Source of the DNA: Chloranthus sessilifolius
Taxonomy: Eukaryota; Streptophyta; Magnoliopsida; Chloranthales; Chloranthaceae
Assembly: GCA_021018995.1 (NCBI GenBank)
Contig: CM037586.1
Span: 21,318,394 to 21,382,393 of the forward strand
Length of the DNA stretch: 64,000 nucleotides
Direction: 5' to 3'
Under the pieces are notes generated by a model that was not told where the DNA came from, did no database searches, and saw nothing but the letters and a program-made list of their open reading frames with translations. Positions 55,881 to 64,000 of the stretch are shown here, one piece after another; position 1 is the first letter of the stretch, and each line of letters starts with the position of its first letter. The position numbers were made by a program, and so were the translations under genes.

Positions 55881-56295
55881 TGTAGACACCCAAATTTGGC
55901 CCAAGGCCCGATCGAAACACCTTTCGAGAGAGGCACACTTATGGGCTTTTGATGGCATGTATGGAACCCTTAGGAACCACCCTAGAACCCTTAGGAATCA
56001 CCCCAAATCCTTATAAATCACCATAGATCCCTTAGGAACCGACCCCAAACCTTTAGAAACCAATCCCGACCTTTAGAACCCATTCTAAATCCTAAATCGA
56101 ACCCTATCAAGCTATGGCGGAGGAGGGGTGCATCGGAACTAGCTACAGCCATTTACTATGAACAATTCTTATACCATTGAAAAGTAGAGGGCGTCAGCTT
56201 TCCAACGGTTTAAGAATCGCCCCAATCGGAGTTGTACATTAAAAGATACAGCTGTCTAAACCCGGAGGACAAAAGAGTAAAATCAGGTGGGCCCA
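55881..56295 (+). repeat. Truncated Ogre-family LTR, copy 1
   Basis: Plus strand, starts TGTAGACACCCAAATTTGG and matches the first 415 bases of the Ogre-1 LTR, stopping just before where its palindromes would begin. It interrupts Athila-B gag at 55880. Confidence 0.85.
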
Positions 56296-56917
56296 TGTAG
56301 ACACCCAAATTCGGCCCAAGGCCTGATCAGTCTGTACTCTGAAAGAGATGTAGCCCTGTGCTTTCGATGGCACCATTGAACCCTTAGGAATCTCCTTGAA
56401 CCCTTAGGAACCTATCCAGACCTTTAAGAATCACCCTAAATCCTTTAGAACCATTCCCCCAACCCTTAGAGATCACCCCTAAACCCTAGGATCACTTCCC
56501 AGACCCAACTTGAACCCTTCTGAGCAATTGATGGGAGGAGAGCTACAAAATTTTACACAAACTACTGCTGAGGATGAGCCACATACCATTAGAAGGAGGA
56601 CTTCTCCAGCTTTCCAGTAAGCCAAAGATCACCCAATTTGGAGTTATGGTTCAAAAGTTATGGCCAATTGAAGTTTTACATAAAATCATGACTTTTGCTC
56701 AGGTGTATGTATTAGATACGCCCAATAAATTTAGCCCCATTTTGGTCAGGCCTATATATTATATACCTTTGGCATTTTTGAACAAATTTGGGTAGCGATA
56801 TAATACATCGCCCAAAGATAAATAGGACCCACATGACACTCACCTTCTCAGGTCTCCTCTGGTTTTCATGAAAATCACTGTATATAAACTGCCCACCGCG
56901 GATGGTTGGTTTTAAAG
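56296..56917 (+). repeat. Truncated Ogre-family LTR, copy 2
   Basis: A second plus-strand LTR start, TGTAGACACCCAAATTCGG, of a more diverged subfamily. It contains GTATTAGATACGCC (56709-56722) in place of the Ogre-1 palindrome and a TATA box TATATAAACT at 56880-56889. It is cut at 56917 by Athila-C; the rest may lie beyond the window. Confidence 0.8.
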
Positions 56918-57857
56918 TGTACCCTTGCAAGTATACAAGATCTATCGTAGTACGGTAAGTACAAGGGTATCGAACCCACAGGGAAAATGTGAAATTGATC
57001 AAATTCTTTCAGAGATTTAAAACACCCGAGGAAGTACCAAGGGAGAAAGTTCGTTTTACCAATTAATTAAGACACTTTTCTAAATGCAATAAAATTAACT
57101 AATTTGATCAGAGATGATTCTTGGAGAATAAAAGAAACAATATTTGAAAATGCTCAACGAATATGCTACCCCAGACTCGTAACTTTTCTATTACCAACCC
57201 CACAATTCCAAATCACATCATTCACACCCTCATTTATCTGGAGAAATGATTCGTAAAAATGTGATTATCAATCCGGCATACCCTATCTAAAAATGATGAC
57301 TCAGCCTGTCATTGCGATATGAGTCATGTAAAAAGCATAGTGTATCTCATGATGTTTAGATCACGACAATAGACACATAATCGCTCTGCAGCCTAGATCA
57401 GCCTGCAGGTCCAGATTTAGTGATTATGGTCGTTGATACGCGCAATCAACGATCATAATAAAGCATTCACATATATTCAATCAACACACTTTTAGCAGAA
57501 CAATTCCATTATGACATTAAGGACTTATGGAGTTAATCATAAAAATGCTACTTATCTGGGGATCGCATCCTCCTTAAAAAACTGATTTAGCCGCTCATCC
57601 TTGGTGTATGATCTCTTTGCACATTCAAAGTCTTTCTTCCTTTCATTTATCACCAAAGGTCTTTTTACAAATGTTTTTCCTAAATAAAATCTATGATTTT
57701 ATAAAAGAAAAATAATGCAAATTCTAAGTACAGTCTACCTAGAGAGAACCCGAGAGAGGAAGAAGAAAAACCCTTGAAATATCCTAGAAGAGTTAAAACC
57801 ATAAAATGATAAAAAATGTATTGTTCTCCTCTCCAAGGCAAATCCGTAGATTTCTTT

Positions 57858-57867
57858 ATATAGGGAT
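57858..57867 (-). promoter_or_regulatory. TATA box of the Athila-C LTR
   Basis: Minus strand CTATATAAAG, a strong match, just downstream of three TCAATCGATTGA palindromes. Confidence 0.7.
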
Positions 57868-57889
57868 GAGCAAACCCTATCCCTACTAG

Positions 57890-57985
57890 CCTCAATCGAT
57901 TGACATTTGATTCGAAATAAATGGGGACAAATCTGTCTTCTCTTGTCAATCGATTGACATTCATGTGTCAATCGATTGACACATA
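57890..57985. repeat. TGTCAATCGATTGACA palindromes in the Athila-C LTR
   Basis: Three copies, near 57892, 57945 and 57968. The same motif recurs at 59884-60240 in the 3' region. Confidence 0.88.
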
Positions 57986-58228
57986 GGGGTAGACTCTTTA
58001 TTCCTTGAATGGATGTTAAGCTTCTTCATAGATTTCGATGCTTCTGTTGATCTTTTGGTCCATAACCCTTGTGCTACCTTTAATTACCTTCTTTTATGCT
58101 CTTTAACGATCTGACGGTTAGAAACACCTGTAATCATTAAAACCTCACAACAACCATTAGATGCTTTCATCAAACAGCTAAGTGTAGGGATTAAGGTGTG
58201 AAATATAGTCACATTTCGGCACTGATCA

Positions 58229-58240
58229 CACCCCTAAACC
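58229..58240 (-). other. Athila-C polypurine tract
   Basis: Minus strand GGTTTAGGGGTG before the LTR, preceded by TTGAGGACTAGC as in Athila-A and Athila-B. Confidence 0.75.
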
Positions 58241-60355
58241 TACACTTTGCTAGTCCTCAAGCAAAGAGAATGAAAAATATATTAAAGCAGATAAATCTAA
58301 CATCCTAAAGAAATTAAATGCCAGTTTCGTAAGGAGCACGATTGCATTTAGCGTATGCAACAAGCCTTTAAACCCCTAGGTGATCCCTAGTGGAGGAGTT
58401 TTGTCTCCTAAAGGTTTTCAGTGAAGGTACCTACAAACTTCAAAGCTTATGAATTTCAGAATTTTTAGTCATGCCCTTCAAGTAATTAGATGACCCTGGA
58501 AAATCTTTTAAACTGCATCTGACCATATTCATTTTATTAGTGCTCATTCAATTCAATCCATTGTTTTTCAATGCTCATGATTTATGCCTTAGAGTATTAT
58601 GCAATTATCACTGCTAAAGTTCTTTTATCTGAGAAGAAGCTTAAACTAGAAACCTTTAGATCACAAGTCTAGACTCAATCTTTACCATGGGTATTCACTC
58701 AAAATAGATTCACTCCTGATGAATGGTTTTTTTTTCTCTTTTTACTCAAATGTGAGATGGAATTACAATGCAATTTAGAAAATTTTCACAAATTATAAGA
58801 AAGACGGTGTATCAAAGAATTTTAAGAGAAATCTCATTAAGAAAGATATTTGTATTTTAAACATGCATATACCAATCACCATAGACATTGCATAATCACT
58901 CTTCACAAGGCATTTACCACTCATGATTGGATCAAAAAGGTCTTTTCTAAGGTTGTAATGGGGCTCAGGTAAATGGTTAAGAAAGAAAGGGAAAATAGGA
59001 TTCAAATTTCTCTGAGAAATCGGAAAAAGAACACACTTGATTTTCTGATATCTTTCGAATTCTCTAGAACCTTTTCTCTTCAATACACTTTTTCTCTTTC
59101 ATGTCTTTTTCTTTTTGTTTTTAACATCACTTCCATTTACTTCTCTACTTCTTGCATTAAACTGAATTTTCTTTTTCTCTCCCCTTTTACGTTTCTCTGC
59201 CATTTATTCCTTACAGATATTATTGCCATAACTTTTTATTTCCTTCCTTGATCTCATCCCTAATTTCTCAGAGCTAAAAGGGTAAGGCTTGTCAAACTGG
59301 TCTAGGGTATGGTTAATATAGCTTACAAAAAATTAGGCAAAATTTCTCAGTTGAGGCTCAAAGGGGGTGCAACAAAATAAATCAGTATATGGTGAGATAC
59401 TTTGGGCACAAATGAGCCAATAATGACCTTAGATCATTTCCTTTCATGATGGTACTAATGCCTAATTGCCTTGAGTTTTTACACAGTGATTTCTAGTGTA
59501 GTGGTATAACACACGTAAAGTCAACAAATCAAAATACAATGCATGAGATTTTAACAATTTAAGCGAGAAACTCAAAGATGCTCCGAATTTATTTCCAGCA
59601 CTCATCAAGAACAAGAACAAAGTTTCAAAACTCACTGGGTTTTAGCCCTTCTTTGTGATCTTAAGATTTCAAGTTACACACTTAATCCTCATATTTGAAA
59701 TTAAAGCACAGTGATGGTGCAAAATTTTTCAGGCATAGATCATGAATATCGCTATTTAATCTTGAACTTTTTGAGCAATCAAAAAAACAATCATGGCACG
59801 ATAACAATTCTAAAGAATTTTCAGGTCATCCACGTTTTAAGAATATGAATAAAAATTCGAACTTCATTAGTCTTCATGTCATTAGTCGATCGATTGAGAC
59901 ACTGGTCTCAATCGATTGACTGCTACAATTCCCAGTCGGCTGCTGGTGGTTATCAGTCGATCGATTGAGACCAGTGTCTCAATCGATTGACTGATAAACT
60001 TTTAGGATCCGAAAAACAGCCCTTCCTTTTCTTTCTTTTTTTTGCACAAAATTAACCGAAAATACCCCCCCCCCCCCCAAACCTGAACTGTCCAATGTCC
60101 TCATTGGCGATGATGTTGAGAAAGGAGGTAAGACTCCCCCCAAACCTATTTGATGCAATCGAGGGCCAAAAGAAATAGATCAATCGATTGACTGTTTGAC
60201 AGTCAATCGATTGACTGTTTGACAGTCAATCGATTGAGCAGAGACTCAATTCTAACAAAAATAAAAACAAAACAAAAACAAAAATAAATAAACATACTGG
60301 GTTGCCTCCCAGGAAGCGCTGAGTTTAAGTGTCGACAGCTCGACCTTTTCATTGA
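58241..60355 (-). other. Athila-C 3' non-coding region
   Basis: No coding sequence. It holds the CAATCGATTG palindrome clusters (59884-59996 and 60178-60240), an internal PPT-like motif (minus strand AATGAGGACATTGG then AGGTTTGGGGGG, 60062-60107), a second C run near 60135, and 'gggttgcctccca' at 60299. Confidence 0.75.
59884..60240. repeat. CAGTCAATCGATTGACTG palindromes and hairpins (Athila-C)
   Basis: Seven copies. At 59885-59922 and 59956-59993 two copies face each other as GATCGATTGAGAC ... GTCTCAATCGATTGAC, giving larger hairpins with arms of about 17 bases around a CAGT/ACTG-type centre. At 60178-60240 three copies alternate with 'actgtttgacagt'. Confidence 0.88.
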
Positions 60356-63300
60356 TCAAATATCTGGGTCACTAAGGTGCATCGCCTCAATTCTGAACTG
60401 GGTCATCGGTTTAAACATTGGTTTAAGACGTTACCCATTGACTTTGAAAACTTGATTGTCCTTGAGACTGCGGATCTCAATCGCACCATGCACACTAATA
60501 GAAATAACCTGAAACGGGCCTTCCCATCTAGATTTCAGTTTTCCAGGGTGAAGCTTTAGTCTAGAATTAAACAGCCAAACCTTTTGTCCAATGTGGAACT
60601 CTTTTCGAGAAATTGACTAATCATGCAGCTTTTTGTACCTTTCTTTGTACATCTTGGAGTTTTCATATGCATCATAGCGTAGCTCTTCCAATTCACTCAG
60701 CTGTAGCCTTCGATTTGATCCTGTCGCTTGCATATCAAAGTTAAATCTTGTGATAGCCCAGAATGCCTTATGCTCCAATTCAACAAGAAGATGGCATGCT
60801 TTCCCATAGACAATTCTGAATGGAGACATTCCAATTGGTGTCTTGAAGGCGGTACGATATGCCCAAAGAGCATAAGATAGCCGATTCGACCAATCTCTTC
60901 TATTCGGTCGCACCGTCTTTTCTAAAATTTGTTTGATCTCTCGGTTCGACACTTCCACTTGACCACTAGTTTGCGGGTGATATGGCGTTGCCACCTTGTC
61001 GGTGACGCGTATTTCTTCATTATAGTAGCAAAATAGCGGCTGCAGAAGTGCGAACCGCCATCACTAATGATCGCCCGTGGAAACCTGAATCTGTTAATGA
61101 CATTTTCTTTCAGAAATTTGATCACAACTTTGTGGTCATTCGAACGGGTTGCCACAGCTTCAATCCATTTGGAAACGTAGTCAACAACTACAAGAATATA
61201 TGAATATCTGAACGACAGGGGGAAAGGACCTATGAAGTCGATCCCCCATACATAAAAAATTTCAATTATCAGAATTGGGTTCAGAGGCATCATATTTCGT
61301 CGTGAAATATTTCCAAGCTGCTGACATCTTTGGCATTCTTTATAAAATTTGGCAGTGTCCTGAAAGATGGAGGGCTAATAAAATCCGCTTTGAAGAATCT
61401 TGTGTGCGGTCTTGTGTCCTCCAAAATGGCCTCCATAGGCCCCAGCATGGCAAAAGTTAATAACACTCAATTGTTCTTCTTCAGGCACACATCTCCTGAT
61501 AACCTGGTCTGAATAGAATTTAAACAGTTGTGGCTCATCCCAAAAATAGTATTTAATTTGTGAGAAGAATAGATTTTTATCATTTTTGCTCCATAGGGTA
61601 GGGATTCTGCCTGTTACCAGATAATTCACAATATTAGAGAACCAAGGAACTTTTGTAGCGACAGCACCTATTGCCATCAACTGTTCATCTCGAAAGGTGT
61701 CCCGGATAGTCTCAGAGACCGATGATTCTTCAGGCAGAATTCTTGATAGATGATTGGCCACTACATTTTCGACACCCTTTTTATCTTTGATCTCAAAATT
61801 GAACTCTTGTAAGAGTAAGATCCATCAGATCAACCTTGGTTTGGTGTCCTTCTTCGCTAGCAGATATTTCAATGCAGAGTGGTCTGAAAAGATCACTATT
61901 TTTGAGCCAAGCAGATAAGAGCAGAATTTATCCAGAGCATACACCACAGCTAATAACTCCTTCTCAGTGGTGGTGTAATTTAACTGGGCATCAATCAATG
62001 TCTTACTAGCATAGTAGATCACATGAGGTACTTTGTTCACCCTCTGCCCTAAGACTGCTCCAATAGCATAATCAGATGCATCACACATGAGTTTAAACGG
62101 TATAGAATAATTCGAGGGTTGGATTATCGATGCATTTGATAACAACTCACGCAATTTCAGAAATGCTTCCATGAAATCTTCATCAAAGTTAAAAGGAACA
62201 TCTTTTCCAAGCAGGTTGCACAATGGCTTGGCAACCTTGCTAAACTCCTTGATGAATCTTCGGTAGAATCCTGCATGACCTAAAAATGGTGGTGGCAAAT
62301 TAGCGATTAAATTGACTTTTGCCCTGTCAACTTTGATTCCTTTCTTTAAAACAACATGTCCCAACACAATTCCTTGTTGCACCATGAAATGACTTTTCTC
62401 CCAGCTAAGAACAAGTTTTGATTCGACACATCGTTGCAATACCTGGTTAAGGTGTTACAAACACAGTTCAAAGGTCTTTTTGAAAACAGAAAAGTCATCC
62501 ATGAAGACTTCGATGAATTTATCAATCATGTCTGAGAATATGGCCAACATGCATCTTTGAAAAGTGGCAGGTGCATTGCACAAGCCAAAAGGCATTCTTC
62601 GATATGCAAACGTTCCGTAGGGACACGTGAACGTTGTCTTCTCTTGATCTGCAGGAAACACCGGTACTTGATTGTAGCCCAAATATCCATCAAGAAAATA
62701 ATAAAACTCTTGTCCTGCTAACTTTTCGAGAATTTGGTCAATGAATGACAGGGGAAAATGATCTTTTCTCGTAGCCGTATTCAATTTTTGATAATCGATG
62801 TACACGCGCCACCTTGTGGTTTCGCGAGTGGGCACCAATTCTCCTTCAGTAGTTTCTTTCACAGTGATGCCAAACTTTTTCGGAACAATTTGAATTGGAC
62901 TAACCCATGGACTATCAGAGATTGGATAGATGATTCCAGCATCGAGTAGTTTTATAATTTCCTTTAAAATGACTTCTTGCATGTTTGGATTAAGTCGCCT
63001 TTGCGGCTCCCTCGATGGTTTACTATCATCTTCCAAATGTATTTTATGCATACATACCGATGGGTCAATCCCTTTTAGATCGGCTAAAGTCCATCCAATG
63101 GCTTTTTTATTTTCTTTCAGCACTTTCAGCAACTCATACTCTTGTTCTTTCGACAATGTCGATGATATTATTACCGAAAACATTTCTCGTGGCCCCAGAA
63201 AAGTGTACTTGAGCGACTCAGGCAACTGTTTTAATTCGACAGTTGGTGGCTGCTCAATTGATGGAGTCAACACATCCTTTACCTCAATAGGTAATGGTTC

Positions 63301-63999
63301 TACCTTAGTCGCATTTTCACATAAGTTATCATCTGGACATGATAGAATCGGCCTCCTCTCTTCTGGCTGTTTCCTTTCAGATCCTTTTTCCTCATATATG
63401 GTGAACAAAGTAGTTTCAAATTCTTCTTTGGTAAGCATTGATGGTAACGCTTCATCCACTACTTCGTCCATCTGGTCGATGTAAAAATAGTCAACCTCAT
63501 CCTCATTGGGGAAATGGTTCATCGCCTAAAATATATTCAATCTAACCTTCATGTTTCCAAAAGTAACGTCCATGACTCCCGTTTGACAATTAATGCAAGC
63601 ATTTGCAGTGGTGAGAAACGGATGTCCAAGGATGATGGGGACTTGATTAATGGATTTAACAGGTGGTTCCATGTCTAAAATAATGAAGTTCACTGGAAAG
63701 ATAAACTTGTCTATCCCAACCAAAACATCCTCGATGATACCCCTAGGCCTTCTTTCTGATCTATCGGCAAGTTGAAGTGTAACCGTTGTGGGTTTCAATT
63801 CACCCAATCCTAATTTCTCATACACTGAGTATGAGATCAGATTAACGCTTGCTCCCAAATCCAGTAACGCTTTTCCAATTCGCTGTCCACCAATGACACA
63901 TGGAACAGTTGGGACTCCAGGGTCCTTGAGTTTCTGTGGGGCTTCCAATTGCAATATCGAACTGACTTGATTAGTCAGGAACATTTTCTTTGAAACATG
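60356..63999 (-). pseudogene. pol: Athila-C pol pseudogene (PR, RT, RNase H, integrase)
   Basis: Replication enzymes of an Athila element. Protease at 63870 (ALLDLGASVNLIS, then VTLQLADRSERRPRGIIEDV). The linker IGWTLADLKGIDPSVCMHKI is near 63080. RT has VYIDYQKLNTATRKDHFP near 62800, MPFGLCNAPATFQRC near 62590 and catalytic VFMDDFSVF near 62500 (both Asp present). RNase H has LMCDASDYAIGAVLGQR near 62070 and FSDHSALKYLL near 61880. Integrase has zinc-finger HAGAYGGHFGGHKTA near 61430 and CQRCQQL, core GIDFIGPFP near 61220, ISDGGSHF near 61060, [18 protein letters not shown] near 60970, and the end FKVNG, stop, RLKPM near 60440. One frame runs almost throughout. It is broken by stops after LNIF, LCL, RLI, SGFY, HD and VNG, and by a one-base shift near 61010. 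Most stops look like CAA, CGA or TGG codons changed by C-to-T or G-to-A. Confidence 0.93.
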
Positions 64000-64000
64000 A

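Larger units (their letters stand above)
56918..58228 (-). repeat. Athila-C 3' LTR
   Basis: A 1311-base LTR, minus strand TGATCAGTGCCGAAATG at its start and CTTGCAAGGGTACA at its end. TATA box CTATATAAAG at 57858-57867. TGTCAATCGATTGACA palindromes lie at 57890-57985, 30-120 bases upstream of it. Confidence 0.85.
56918..64000 (-). mobile_element. Athila-C: Athila element, 3' part
   Basis: Minus-strand element entering from the right edge: protease, RT, RNase H and integrase (63999 to 60356), 3' non-coding region (60355 to 58241), PPT (58229-58240) and 3' LTR (58228 to 56918). The 5' LTR and gag lie outside. The left flank is TAAAG (56913-56917), the expected TSD copy. It is the least decayed coding region of the window. 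Confidence 0.92.

Noticed and set aside
62930..63484. 184-residue plus-strand frame
   Set aside because: Shadow of Athila-C pol.

Overview
The window is plant nuclear DNA (angiosperm, probably a eudicot; the species cannot be read from it) and consists almost entirely of nested Ty3/gypsy LTR retrotransposons. I see no intact host gene, tRNA, rRNA or CRISPR array. The plant assignment rests on the lineages present: Tekay-type chromoviruses, Athila, and Ogre/Tat, with primer sites for tRNA-iMet, tRNA-Asp and tRNA-Arg respectively. LTR ends, target-site duplications (TSDs), primer-binding sites (PBS) and polypurine tracts (PPT) were read by eye.

Layout from left to right. 1-4602 is the 5' half of a minus-strand Tekay element (Tekay-1), inserted in the leader of a minus-strand Ogre remnant (Ogre-3, 4603-7156). 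Ogre-3 sits in the 3' LTR of a second Tekay (Tekay-2, 7157-9285, resuming at 28287-28753). Tekay-2 is split by a plus-strand Ogre relative (Ogre-2, about 9286-28285). Ogre-2 contains a solo Athila-type LTR (12033-14544, TSD ACGGG) and, inside its 3' LTR, a plus-strand Athila with both LTRs (Athila-A, 16447-27067, TSD TACAT) that carries a small TIR element. The RT gene of Tekay-2 is also cut by Athila-B (28754-31515, resuming 52928-55880), whose 3' region received Ogre-1 (31516-52922, TSD TAGGG). Ogre-1 is 21.4 kb long and contains a solo LTR of its own family (35883-37535). Two truncated Ogre-family LTRs follow (55881-56917), the second interrupted by Athila-C (56918 to beyond 64000).

All coding regions are decayed. 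Athila-C keeps PR, RT, RNase H and integrase in nearly one frame. Ogre-1 and Athila-B have each lost the RT-RNase H-integrase core while keeping the flanking coding sequence. Tekay-1 lost most of gag and protease, and Athila-A has only gag.

Two observations stand out. First, Ogre-1 carries, between pol and its 3' LTR and antisense to pol, two host-like genes: a multi-exon plant-mobile-domain (PMD) pseudogene and a DUF7745-like pseudogene. Both are preceded by a cluster of the palindrome found in the Ogre LTR promoter. Second, almost every element family here carries a different, tandemly clustered short palindrome in its LTR, usually a few hundred bases or less upstream of a TATA box. The sequence differs between families but the position is similar, and within the Ogre group the arms change while the symmetry is kept.
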